This document shows, piece by piece, positions 1 through 7,587 of a DNA stretch of 64,000 bases. The notes beneath the pieces are model-generated. The model saw only the letters and a list, made by a program, of their open reading frames with translations. It made no database searches and was not told where the DNA came from. Position numbers and translations under genes: made by a program. This DNA comes from Paenibacillus peoriae (GTDB lineage Bacteria; Bacillota; Bacilli; Paenibacillales; Paenibacillaceae). Where the stretch lies: the NCBI RefSeq assembly GCF_022531965.1, contig NZ_CP092831.1, positions 710,001 to 774,000 on the forward strand, in the 5' to 3' direction. Within the stretch, counting starts at the first letter, position 1; every line of letters begins with the position of its first letter.

Positions 1-3
1 TTC

Positions 4-55
4 TTACAACAGAACCCGTTAAGCAGCGGCTTGATTCGACGAAATGGTTACAGCC
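4..55. repeat. 52-bp repeat, copy 1
   Basis: This segment aligns without gaps to 12447-12498 with 45 of 52 positions identical, including a perfect 23-bp block at its right end. Read on the minus strand both copies give the peptide end AVTISSNxAxA followed by a TAA stop (stop at 19-21 here). Similarity continues about 15 bases beyond that stop, so it may be a DNA element rather than only a shared protein tail. In this copy the minus frame is closed by a stop about 80 bases upstream. Function unknown. Confidence 0.6.
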
Positions 56-318
56 CGATTGCTTATATCCGTATCTAAACTGGTCTCCAAAACTAATTAA
101 AGTATTATCTTATGCCTGGACACGTAACCTCCCGTCGGCTCACAACCGTACCGGGGGTTCGTATCCTTAGAAGTTAGCAGAAATCGAAAGACTAACACGG
201 AGAATTTCATAATATAGTTTTACAGTGGTAAGAGGGCGTAAGAATCTTTCCTTGCATCTTACCTATAATAATATGATGATTGACAATAAGATCATATTCT
301 TTTCCCAAGGGGGTACCT
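56..318. other. intergenic, no gene recognised
   Basis: No open frame with a ribosome binding site and no recognisable RNA was found here. The stretch holds a GC-rich patch near 130-165 that could fold (CCCG/CGGG blocks) but does not match a tRNA or a riboswitch that I can name. Confidence 0.3.
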
Positions 319-348
319 AGTTCTTGTTCTCAGTTCGGGACAAGAACT
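319..348. repeat. inverted repeat / hairpin
   Basis: AGTTCTTGT (319-327) and ACAAGAACT (340-348) form a perfect 9-bp stem with a 12-base loop. It stands 15 bases upstream of a terminator hairpin at 364-390, so the two may be the 3' end of one untranslated transcript. No U-run follows this first stem. Confidence 0.5.
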
Positions 349-363
349 TGCAGTGGTTATGAA

Positions 364-390
364 GTCGCCAATTTGGCGGCTTTTTGTTTT
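364..390 (+). terminator. rho-independent terminator
   Basis: GTCGCCA pairs with TGGCGGC (one G-T pair) and is followed by TTTTTGTTTT. No intact gene lies directly upstream inside the window, so it probably ends a transcript that begins before position 1 or a small RNA. Confidence 0.6.
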
Positions 391-505
391 ACAGATAAAT
401 GATATTGTCTTGTGTTAAGACAAGGGCAATTAAGCGTTTGAATTAAAATAATGGGGCTGGGTATGCTAAATTAGCAAATATGGAATTTCTTGATTTTCAT
501 GAAAG

Positions 506-1532
506 GGTGAGACCGTCATCATTCTGCAAAAGGTACTAACTTATCTTATTAAACCGGATATATGGTTAGGAACTTTTTTCCCATTTGCTCTTCCGTTTGG
601 AGTATCAAGAGTATTTCAATGGTTGCATACAGGGAACGGGAGAAATTTACACTGGTTCAGCTTTGATCAAAAAAAGTTTCATGAAACAAGAAATACCTCA
701 ACTAGTCGTTCCTTTTACAGCAGATCTAAATCAAAATTTGCTGGTGATGAAAGAAATCATCGGGCATAACTCAGAGAGCCTCTGAAAAGAAATATTACTA
801 AAGTTGAAACTGAAAGAAACCATCTGGCTAGACGTGAAGTTGAACTGTTGAAAGAGATAGATACTCTTAGAACGCAAAGAACAGAATACAGAAGAAAACT
901 AAGAGCTAGATCCAAAGAGTTTGGGGCAGTTTTACAGTTCAGTCACAATTCCTAAGTTATTAACCCTTCTCGATGAAAGGCCTAAGCTTAGCAATGTGTT
1001 TGCATTCTATCAGTTAGATAAATTCAATAGAAGGTACAATAAACTAAAATTAGCAGCTAGAGAGGTATTAAAACAGGAAAGAATAAAAAGACTACGTGAT
1101 GAAGCTTATAAGGAGAAAATGGCTGCTGGCTATAAAAAAGTTAACGGATATATCGTAAGTGATGAGAGATGACTGGTACCTCTATGATCCAAACAATATT
1201 GTATACCTCATAACAGACTCAAAAATTAAATTAATTGAAGATTTACCAGCTACTGCATCTTTGTATTTAATGATGGAACTGCATATGTTTTTTATATCCA
1301 TTTTGAAACGGAGAATAAAAAAGAAAATGAGAAGTATATTGTAGCGATCGGTGAAGGATTAACCGAGATTCATAAATATATGTTGAACAAAGAAAGTTGC
1401 CAACCGGCATTTTTTGTGCCCTTTTTTGTATCTTTAGGGTTACTCGATGGTAAAATAATGTATACAAGTGGATGTATTTTTATGCATTTAAGCAATGTGG
1501 ATATTCTCATTAATTATGACACCACACAGTGA
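506..1532 (+). pseudogene. decayed gene of unknown function
   Basis: A coding-like track runs through three frames. Frame 2 is open from 506 to 955 apart from one TAA at 767-769. Frame 3 takes over from about 921 to 1172, frame 1 from 1173 to about 1257, and frame 3 again from 1260 to 1532. Spliced together this gives about 340 residues: a hydrophobic start (TFFPFALPFGV), a charged stretch at 770-950 likely to form a coiled coil (VETERNHLARREVELLKEI), a basic middle part and a C-terminal part with short hydrophobic runs. There is an AAAGGGTGAG ribosome-binding-like sequence at 502 but no good start codon after it. I do not recognise the family. The stop and the three frame changes argue that it is no longer expressed as one protein. 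Confidence 0.5.
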
Positions 1533-1606
1533 GTAACGGTAATAATTGAGACTGATTTGGTTGATAACCGAGACATTTTTGGGTATATGTTTGAGACATT
1601 TTTAAA

Positions 1607-1646
1607 CCAGTAGAAACAAAGCCCCTTGTTTCTATTGGTTTTTTGT
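1607..1646 (+). terminator. rho-independent terminator
   Basis: TAGAAACAA and TTGTTTCTA form a perfect 9-bp stem, extended by CCA/TGG, around an AGCCCC loop and are followed by TTTTTTGTG. It stands 75 bases after the end of the decayed gene and probably belonged to it. Confidence 0.7.
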
Positions 1647-1751
1647 GTTTCTATTTACTCTATATATCCTATAAATGTTAACATATGGTATTATCGATAT
1701 CGAATCCAAATTACGATCATAATTGATACTTTTCGTAAAGGTGGTTTGGTT

Positions 1752-1853
1752 ATGGATTGGAGAAGTTGGACGTGGAGTTTGGAAGATGAGTTAATAAAAT
1801 CCCCAAGTGTTGTACAAATCTCTTCAACTGCAATTTTGGAATACATAAGATGA
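1752..1853 (+). CDS. possible small ORF (33 aa)
   Basis: ATG at 1752 follows an AAAGGTGG ribosome-binding-like sequence by 8 bases. The product would be 33 residues starting MDWRSWTW. It overlaps by four bases (ATGA) a second small ORF at 1850-1957. No relative recognised. Both could be random ORFs within decayed DNA. Confidence 0.2.
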   Translation: MDWRSWTWSLEDELIKSPSVVQISSTAILEYIR

Positions 1854-1957
1854 AAACCTGCTTGTTCTCCATGGATTCTCAGGCTACTAAGCCTGCTGCT
1901 ACGAAGCCTACAGGAAGTAGACGAAAGAGCGCTGCTGATGATAAGAAGACCGAATAA
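1850..1957 (+). CDS. possible small ORF (35 aa), Lys/Ala-rich
   Basis: This frame starts on the ATGA that ends the preceding small ORF. It would encode 35 residues with a lysine/alanine/threonine-rich tail (ATKPAATKPTGSRRKSAADD). The composition resembles a disordered basic tail. It has no ribosome binding site of its own, so only translational coupling could express it. Function unknown. Confidence 0.2.
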   Translation: MKTCLFSMDSQATKPAATKPTGSRRKSAADDKKTE

Positions 1958-2234
1958 GGAGAGCGTGCCATGGAAGTCCGATCCGGACAATTCGCGTAGC
2001 AGCCATTGGCAGAAAAAAAGGGTTGTCCCATAAGTCATAAAAATGACTAGGGACGTCCTGTTCTCCAATTGTAAAACAATAAGAAACCGTTCCTGGGTAA
2101 AATGGAGGTACCACCCGACCATTTGAAAGGATATGGTTTCTTTGTACATTCAATATACCATTATGAGATAAAAAGAGGAGTTACGCAGGACTATCCCTCA
2201 TCCATGTTATGTGGCTTTGTGGCCAGCCCCTCAA
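1958..2234. other. intergenic, no gene recognised
   Basis: The stretch carries open frames on both strands without ribosome binding sites or recognisable domains. The segment around 2022 (GGGTTGTCCCATAAGTCA) is reminiscent of insertion-sequence ends, but I found no partner repeat or transposase frame to support that. Confidence 0.25.
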
Positions 2235-2846
2235 TTAATGTCTATTAGCTCTTAAACCTTCAATAAATATGCGGTGTAATCCATCAAGAACTCGTTGGCT
2301 TGTAAAGCCTTCATCTTGGAGATGGTAATCGATATTGTGAAGCACGGCCAGCAGGGCTTCAATAGTATATGAAATGTCCACCCCGGATACGTCTCCCTGT
2401 TCAACGGCCTCATTTAGCAGATCTCTGCTTATATTGCGCATCCATTGACATAACGGAGATTGTAACGGACGATGCCCGGTTGAGGCCCGGCTGACCTCAC
2501 AGAGCCAAGGAACTTTCGCCTCTAAAAAAGAGACATATCTTACGATTACATGGTAAAGCCGGACCAAGGCAGCGGTTTCTGGGGATTGATCAAGAAATGC
2601 TTGAACTTCATCAAACAAAGGTTGGTATTCTTCATACGCGATCTCCTGACATATGTCGCCCTTATCCGAGTAGCGGCGGTATAGGCTTGCTTGTCCTACT
2701 CCAGCAGTCTTCGCAATCTGATGCATATTGACATTGTCAACACCTTTTTTGATGAAAAGTTCTCTAGCCGCCGCCAAAATTCGTCTTCGGTTTAACTCCT
2801 CTCTGGGAATTTTCAGAGAGACAGATTGCGATTCTGAATTCACCAT
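2235..2846 (-). CDS. TetR-family transcriptional repressor
   Basis: The product is about 203 residues. The N-terminal 60 residues form a typical TetR helix-turn-helix (RRRILAAARELFIKKG followed by IAKTAGVGQASLYRRYSDKG). The rest is a ligand-binding helical domain without further identifiable motifs. I place the start at the second ATG (2846) because GAAGGGAG lies 6 bases before it; the ATG at 2852 would abut that sequence. Two CGGACAnnnTGTCCG-type palindromes precede the gene and two more precede the lactonase operon at 6755, so the protein very likely represses both itself and that operon. The inducer is unknown; an acyl-homoserine lactone or its breakdown product is an attractive inference. 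Confidence 0.88.
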   Translation of the reverse strand: MVNSESQSVSLKIPREELNRRRILAAARELFIKKGVDNVNMHQIAKTAGVGQASLYRRYSDKGDICQEIAYEEYQPLFDEVQAFLDQSPETAALVRLYHVIVRYVSFLEAKVPWLCEVSRASTGHRPLQSPLCQWMRNISRDLLNEAVEQGDVSGVDISYTIEALLAVLHNIDYHLQDEGFTSQRVLDGLHRIFIEGLRANRH

Positions 2847-2893
2847 AAACATCTCCCTTCATCATTAATTTAACTGTTATTTAACACGAAAAA

Positions 2894-2908
2894 CGGACAA
2901 TATGTCCG
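2894..2908. promoter_or_regulatory. TetR operator copy 1 (tetR promoter)
   Basis: CGGACAATATGTCCG is a perfect palindrome with a 3-base centre. It lies between the tetR promoter and its start codon, centred 27 bp from operator copy 2. The same 6+3+6 pattern recurs twice before the lactonase gene. Confidence 0.75.
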
Positions 2909-2915
2909 TTTTTTG

Positions 2916-2944
2916 TGTATAGGACATGTTGTCCGTCTTCATAA
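2916..2944 (-). promoter_or_regulatory. tetR promoter with operator copy 2
   Basis: On the minus strand TTATGA (2944-2939) and TATACA (2921-2916) are separated by exactly 17 bases. The spacer holds AGGACATGTTGTCCG (2921-2935), which differs from the other three operators only in its first base. A repressor bound here would block RNA polymerase directly. Confidence 0.65.
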
Positions 2945-3004
2945 TTATAATACATTTCGTGAAAAATTAAAAATACATTCATTTGGGTGACCGATGAGCT
3001 TTTT

Positions 3005-3196
3005 TTATTTCTTGGTATAGTGCTTTTTGTAAATTGGAGGCAAATGCGGTTCAATGCCCGATAGGTCCAGTTCCTTTAAACTTGCGATCGTATGAATAAA
3101 CTGCTCGTATGCTTTTTTCTTGTCGCTCGTCGTATCTGTTCCGGTTTCGGTTGATGCTTTCCTGCTAACTTCAGAGTTAAGTTGCTTTTGATCCAT
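3005..3196 (-). CDS. small GatC/AtzG-like amidase partner protein
   Basis: This is a 63-residue protein with a GGAGGG ribosome binding site. It starts 29 bases after the amidase stop codon and is the last gene of the operon. The first half is polar and probably disordered. The second half (residues 30-60, ASLKELDLSGIEPHLPPIY) resembles the C-terminal part of GatC, the small subunit that wraps around the GatA amidase, and the short AtzG-type partners of other amidases. The inference is that it stabilises or completes the neighbouring amidase. The similarity is short, so a chance resemblance remains possible, but position and size fit. Confidence 0.6.
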   Translation of the reverse strand: MDQKQLNSEVSRKASTETGTDTTSDKKKAYEQFIHTIASLKELDLSGIEPHLPPIYKKHYTKK

Positions 3197-3225
3197 AGAT
3201 TACCCTCCATCAAATATAGTCAGGC

Positions 3226-4614
3226 TTACAAATCCGGATGTCTCTTGTGCCAGTCTGTATTCATTTCATAAGTATTGCCGATACCTAGTACTGTCGCTTC
3301 TTCGAAGGGGCGGCCAATCAATTGCATATTAATCGGCAGACCGGAAGGTGAGAAGCCGCAAGGCATGCTCAGGCTAGGCAAGCCAGTCAAATTGGTCGGA
3401 ACCGTAAATGAGTTCAATCTGAATACACTAGCATCATCATCTGCACGCGGCGCAGTGATCGGTGTTGCCGGCGTCAACAAGATGTCGATTCCGGACAATG
3501 CATTCAAAAAATCATTGACAATTAGTTGCCGGGCCCGCTGAGACTGAAGGTAAATGGAAGCCGGAATATCTCTACTGCTTTCAAGAAACATTCGGACGTC
3601 CGGTCCATACTGTTCCAATTCTGTCTCAAGCCACTTCTCGTGGTACGAGTACATTTCCGTCATCATAATGGCCATCGTCGCACTTCTAACATGTTTGATC
3701 AGGGGCAGGCTAACTTCGATGATTTCTGCTCCCAGTTCTCGGAATTTATTGATAGCGGCCTTCATCGCAGCTTCCACTTCCGGCATCAAATCCTCGTAAT
3801 AGTAGCTTGTCGGCAATCCGATACGCACACCCCTGAGACCATTCGGATACATCTTGATACCTGGCGCAGGCAGATCGACAGTCGATTCATCCTTTGGATC
3901 GAAGCCAGACATCACATCCAAGCACAGGGACGCATCCATGACACAGCGGGTCAACGGACCCGAGTGGTCCAATGACCAGGCCATTGGAATGATACCATAC
4001 CGACTGACCCGACCGTACGTCGGCTTCATCCCTACGACACCGCACAAAGCAGCGGGTATGCGGATCGAACCTCCGGTATCCGAGCCTGTGCCCAGATAAG
4101 TAAGTCCAGCTGCTAAAGCAGAAGCCGAGCCGCCGCTTGAACCTCCCGTTACAAGTTCAGTGTTCCACGGATTGAGGCAAGGACCGAAGTGCGGGCTAGT
4201 TGTTGTCAATCCCGCAGCGAACTCGTGAGTCTGTACTTTGCCTAGCAGAACTGTTCCAGCCTCATGTAGCTTAGCTGCAACCGTCGAATCGTAATCGGGG
4301 ACGAAGCTGTTCAATATTTTTGAACCGGCAGTTGTTCGGATCCCTTTAGTGTAATATAGATCCTTATGAACGATGGGAATCCCGTGAAGGGGCCCTTTGT
4401 ACCGACCATGCATAATATCGCGTTCCGATTGCTTCGCTTGTTCAATCGCCAGTTCGGACGTTTGGGTAACGAAAACGTTCAGTTTCGGATTCAAACGTTC
4501 GATGCGGTGAAGCGCATGTTCTGTAATCTCTACCGGGGATATTTCCCTTGTTCGGATCCCCTCGGCCAGCTCATGAATAGCAGCAAAGGACAGTTGGAAA
4601 TTTAATTTACTCAT
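3226..4614 (-). CDS. amidase-signature family amidase (GatA-like)
   Basis: The 462-residue product has the full amidase-signature core. The catalytic lysine is Lys84 in IVHKD, the Gly/Ser-rich loop is at 157-163 (GGSSGGS) with the bridging serine at 159/160, and the nucleophile is Ser183 in DTGGSIR. Length matches GatA-type amidases. It hydrolyses an amide bond in the cytoplasm. It lies 45 bases after the MFS gene and 29 bases before a GatC-like small gene. No gatB is nearby, so a role in tRNA amidation is unlikely. Because it shares a TetR-controlled operon with an acyl-homoserine lactonase, cleavage of N-acyl-homoserine after ring opening is a reasonable inference; amidase-signature enzymes with that activity are known. 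Other amide substrates are equally possible on sequence alone. Confidence 0.85.
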   Translation of the reverse strand: MSKLNFQLSFAAIHELAEGIRTREISPVEITEHALHRIERLNPKLNVFVTQTSELAIEQAKQSERDIMHGRYKGPLHGIPIVHKDLYYTKGIRTTAGSKILNSFVPDYDSTVAAKLHEAGTVLLGKVQTHEFAAGLTTTSPHFGPCLNPWNTELVTGGSSGGSASALAAGLTYLGTGSDTGGSIRIPAALCGVVGMKPTYGRVSRYGIIPMAWSLDHSGPLTRCVMDASLCLDVMSGFDPKDESTVDLPAPGIKMYPNGLRGVRIGLPTSYYYEDLMPEVEAAMKAAINKFRELGAEIIEVSLPLIKHVRSATMAIMMTEMYSYHEKWLETELEQYGPDVRMFLESSRDIPASIYLQSQRARQLIVNDFLNALSGIDILLTPATPITAPRADDDASVFRLNSFTVPTNLTGLPSLSMPCGFSPSGLPINMQLIGRPFEEATVLGIGNTYEMNTDWHKRHPDL

Positions 4615-4659
4615 CTATTCATCCTCCGTATCTTTCGGACATGTCGTAAGTCTACCAAA

Positions 4660-5997
4660 CTAATTACCATAGCTTCCGCTAGGATTTGCTTTTCTTGCGA
4701 ATAAGTATGTCAGGATTGCCAACAGGGAAATGGTAAAATAAACAACAGAAAAAGGCATCTTTAGATCAATCAGTCGGCCGACCAGCGCAGGGCCGAATGC
4801 TCCGCCTAGGAGATAGGCCAGTGTGAAAATACCCATCCCCACACCCAACTCAGCCGAACGGAGTGTCGTCGAAACTAAATTGCTGCTAGAGGTGAGGACA
4901 CCGTTGAATCCAATCATAAGGATAATGATCAATAAAGCGTCGATCCATGGCGGCAAATGTACGGATACCCCCAGTAGTATAAATCCGCTGATGACGAGAC
5001 TTTGCGATATGACAAGCACACGGGAGCTTCCGAAACGATCTGTCCAACCTCCGATCCGGGATCCGAGCAAGGCTGCACAGGCGGCACCGGGAAGCATCAG
5101 CAGACCGATTTTACTAGTTGGTAAATGAAAGGAATTCTTCATCATGACAGGAAGAGTAAAGGTTAACCCCGTGTTGCATACGAAGGTAAGGAATCCAATC
5201 CCTAGAATTCGTCGGTAAGGAGCATTTTTCATGAAAGATGCATCGATAAATGGATGTTCTTTTTTCTGAATATGAGTACCGAACCATAGAAGAACTGCTG
5301 CTCCTGCAATGAGCATAAACCAATAGTTCGTAACCCCTAGCAATACCAACGCCAGTCCCGCGGAGAACAAAACAGCTCCGAGAAAATCGAATGAACCGCG
5401 GTCGTGTTTCTTGTCAGGAACATACTTGAATATCAAAGGGATAACAAATAGGCTCAGACTGGACACGATGAACAAAGCACGCCAGCCAAAGTATTGCTCT
5501 ACGAAACCGCCGAACACAGGCCCGAAGCCGGAAGCAAAGGCAATTGTGGCGGATAAGGTTCCCAGCACCCGTCCCTTGACTGTAGGCTTAAAATACAGGG
5601 TTACTGCCGCATAAGACAGGGGAGAGATGGATGAGGCCCCTGCTGCCTGCAGTAGTCTTCCAATGATGACTTGCAAGTATGAAGCTGCAAAAAAGCCGAT
5701 CATAGAGCCGAAAGCTAAAAGGATTAAACCAATGACATACAGCTGGCGAAAGGAAAAGGACTCCGTTAACTTGCCGTAAGTACCGGCGCCGATAGCCATC
5801 AAAATGCTGTAACCGACCATAACCCAGCTCACCTGCGAGGAGGTCAGGGCAAAGTCAGCGGAAATCGAAGGTATAGACAAATTAAACATCGTCATATTGA
5901 TGTTTCCGAAAATAATGAGCAAGCAAAGTGTCCCCATTAATTTCCGCTCATTGCCGGATAAAGCCATTGATTGAGTATCCATAGCCTGTCTATCCAT
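4660..5997 (-). CDS. MFS transporter, DHA2-like (Tet(L)/QacA type)
   Basis: The 445-residue product is a polytopic membrane protein with 12-14 predicted hydrophobic segments. The N-terminal half carries the features of drug:H+ antiporters: FNLSIPSISADF in the first segment, WVMVGYSILMAIGAGTYGKL between segments 2 and 3, GRLLQAAGAS in segment 4 and the motif-C-like GFGPVFGGF in segment 5. The start codon overlaps the lactonase stop codon (TAATG), which implies translational coupling. In this operon it may export the amphipathic products or intact signal molecules, or take them up; the family is mostly exporters. Substrate not predictable. Confidence 0.85.
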   Translation of the reverse strand: MDRQAMDTQSMALSGNERKLMGTLCLLIIFGNINMTMFNLSIPSISADFALTSSQVSWVMVGYSILMAIGAGTYGKLTESFSFRQLYVIGLILLAFGSMIGFFAASYLQVIIGRLLQAAGASSISPLSYAAVTLYFKPTVKGRVLGTLSATIAFASGFGPVFGGFVEQYFGWRALFIVSSLSLFVIPLIFKYVPDKKHDRGSFDFLGAVLFSAGLALVLLGVTNYWFMLIAGAAVLLWFGTHIQKKEHPFIDASFMKNAPYRRILGIGFLTFVCNTGLTFTLPVMMKNSFHLPTSKIGLLMLPGAACAALLGSRIGGWTDRFGSSRVLVISQSLVISGFILLGVSVHLPPWIDALLIIILMIGFNGVLTSSSNLVSTTLRSAELGVGMGIFTLAYLLGGAFGPALVGRLIDLKMPFSVVYFTISLLAILTYLFARKANPSGSYGN

Positions 5998-6755
5998 TAC
6001 AGGAAGTCAGGAAAGGTGCGGCATTTTTGCGCCTGATCTCTATCGTGTCCCAAGAAAACATAGGACGGCCGAACATCCTGAATTAACTCCTGCATGCGAG
6101 TAATCGATTTGGCAGCCATCTCTTGATCGAATGTCAAGAACGGTACGCTATTCTCGAAGTTCTCCCGAGTATAAGCAACATCAATTGTCAGTAGCACTGG
6201 ACCCGACTTTTCCGTTGTGACAAGGACTGATTGATGGCCAGGGGAATGACCCGGAGTGAATAAAATTTGAACCCCCGGAATCAATTCATGGTCACCCTCA
6301 ATGATTTGATATTGTAAATCGGGCAGCCTGCACTCTAATGGAGAGTAATCCTCATTGTTTATGGCCGCATCATACTCTGCCCTTTGAATAAGGATCGGCG
6401 TATTGCGGAAATGCCCGTTTCCCCCAGAATGATCCAAGTGTAAATGAGAGCTAATGACCATTTGAATATCGTCAGGTCGATAACCGACACGCTTTAACAC
6501 ATTTACGATCGAGTCGCCGTCAGACATGTTGGGGACGACGCGCCCTTCACGTCTAGTCCCCTTGTAGTAATCGGGATTGTTGATAAAAGCGTCGGGCATT
6601 CCCGTATCGATGAGTATCGGCCCGCTGGTCGTTTCCAATAGAAAAGACCACACAGGCATTCCGACTAATTTCCCGGGGGCAAGGGTTCGATTAACTGCCG
6701 ATTGATCTAGGAAACATTCACCTACAGATAAAAAATACAATTTTTTGATATGCAT
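5997..6755 (-). CDS. aiiA: AiiA-like N-acyl-homoserine lactonase (quorum quenching)
   Basis: The 252-residue metallo-beta-lactamase-fold protein aligns along its whole length with Bacillus AiiA as I recall that sequence: the start IKKLYFLSVGECFLDQSAVN, the lid region and the end with HD...FPDFL. The zinc ligands are all present: His104, His106, Asp108 and His109 (HLHLDH), His170 (TPGH), Asp192 and His237 (LGHD). The tyrosine that assists catalysis is present as Tyr195 (DVAYTREN). Position 107, Phe in AiiA, is Leu here, which may shift acyl-chain preference. It opens the lactone ring of acyl-homoserine lactones in the cytoplasm. First gene of a four-gene operon behind a TetR-controlled consensus promoter. 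Ribosome binding site GAAGGGTG. Confidence 0.9.
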   Translation of the reverse strand: MHIKKLYFLSVGECFLDQSAVNRTLAPGKLVGMPVWSFLLETTSGPILIDTGMPDAFINNPDYYKGTRREGRVVPNMSDGDSIVNVLKRVGYRPDDIQMVISSHLHLDHSGGNGHFRNTPILIQRAEYDAAINNEDYSPLECRLPDLQYQIIEGDHELIPGVQILFTPGHSPGHQSVLVTTEKSGPVLLTIDVAYTRENFENSVPFLTFDQEMAAKSITRMQELIQDVRPSYVFLGHDRDQAQKCRTFPDFL

Positions 6756-6783
6756 CCCAGTTTCACCCTTCGTATTATAAATT

Positions 6784-6798
6784 CGGACAGTTTGTCCG
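6784..6798. promoter_or_regulatory. TetR operator copy 3
   Basis: CGGACAGTTTGTCCG has perfect 6-bp arms with a 3-base centre. It lies just downstream of the -10 box of the lactonase promoter, around the expected transcription start, and 32 bp centre-to-centre from copy 4. Binding here would block early elongation or open complex formation. Confidence 0.75.
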
Positions 6799-6808
6799 TT
6801 TTGTTTTG

Positions 6809-6837
6809 ATTATATCGGACAAATTGTCCGATGTCAA
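6809..6837 (-). promoter_or_regulatory. lactonase operon promoter with operator copy 4
   Basis: Read on the minus strand, TTGACA (6837-6832) and TATAAT (6814-6809) are both perfect consensus and are separated by exactly 17 bases. The spacer is filled by CGGACAAATTGTCCG (6816-6830). The promoter should be very strong when the repressor is released and fully occluded when it is bound. Confidence 0.8.
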
Positions 6838-6839
6838 TT

Positions 6840-7212
6840 TGTCATCGGCGGTTGGGCATCGGCAAAAGCCTTACACCTGCAACAATACGCCAAGCTAAAG
6901 AATGTCGCCTAGGTGGAGTGCAAAGAAACAACGGGGCTGCGTTTGTACCAAATGCTAACGAGAGCACGACAGGAGATTACTGTTGTAATCTATAAAAACA
7001 AGGATATGCTGAATGCCTGTTTGAAGATAATGGGCTTAAAATGATTGATTGTAGTCAGGAGATAACAATGTTTCGGTTCAGCCATCAATCCGGCGGTAGA
7101 GGAGAACATCCGGTTTGAAGTGTTGAGAAATGAATCGGGATTTGAAATTAAGGTTTTTGATCGATTGGTAAAGTTAGATAAAGAACCTTTTTCGACTGTA
7201 GATCAAGGGGAC
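6840..7212. other. intergenic with a short coding remnant
   Basis: Most of this stretch has no supported gene. From about 7085 to 7215 on the plus strand one frame reads like the end of a protein (NPAVEENIRFEVLRNESG, stop at 7213-7215) but lacks a start and is closed upstream by TAA near 7063. It runs straight into the left end of an IS3-type remnant, which may have truncated it. Family not recognised. Confidence 0.35.
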
Positions 7213-7415
7213 TGACCCCATAACGTGAGACAAATCAAAACACCTTCAAGAGAATCAAGCCATGTCGTAAGATATGGAGATAACCTTGGAGGTGTTTTTA
7301 CGTTGGCAACGAGAGTGAGTTACCCCCTAGAAAAATGCAAGCGATTGAATTGAGATTGGCAAGAGTTCCGGTAAGAGAGGTTATGGAGCAACTGGGAATA
7401 CGAATAAGACACAGC
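7213..7415 (+). mobile_element. IS3-family insertion sequence remnant (5' end, broken orfA)
   Basis: The stretch opens with TGACCCCATAACGTGAGAC, an end typical of IS3/IS150-group elements. A GGAGGTG ribosome binding site precedes TTG at 7303, which starts LATRVSYPLE. After a frameshift near 7332 the reading continues as MQAIELRLARVPVREVMEQ, the usual helix-turn-helix start of IS3 OrfA transposases. Similarity ends near 7410. The rest of orfA, all of orfB and the right end are missing, so the element is dead. Confidence 0.75.
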
Positions 7416-7587
7416 CAAATCACCAGCTTCACTGATAGCGACATCTGGATTGAGATATTCACTCCGAATAATATTAGGATTTTTAATAGTGTGACATTTT
7501 GACACTACCGTATGTGACAGAAAAATACTTAGAATCATAGAGGCAGTTTAACACATTAACAATAAACGAGGAGGGGAGATTTTCATT

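Noticed and set aside
120..175. GC-rich foldable segment resembling a tRNA T-arm (GGGGGTTCGTATCC)
   Set aside because: No acceptor or anticodon stem can be built around it, so it is not a tRNA, tmRNA or group II intron domain that I can support.
2020..2060. GGGTTGTCCCATAAGTCA as a possible insertion-sequence end
   Set aside because: No matching inverted partner and no transposase reading frame near it.
1691..2149. A 152-codon open frame on the minus strand
   Set aside because: No ribosome binding site, no domain, odd composition, and it is crossed by other equally long frames in decayed DNA.
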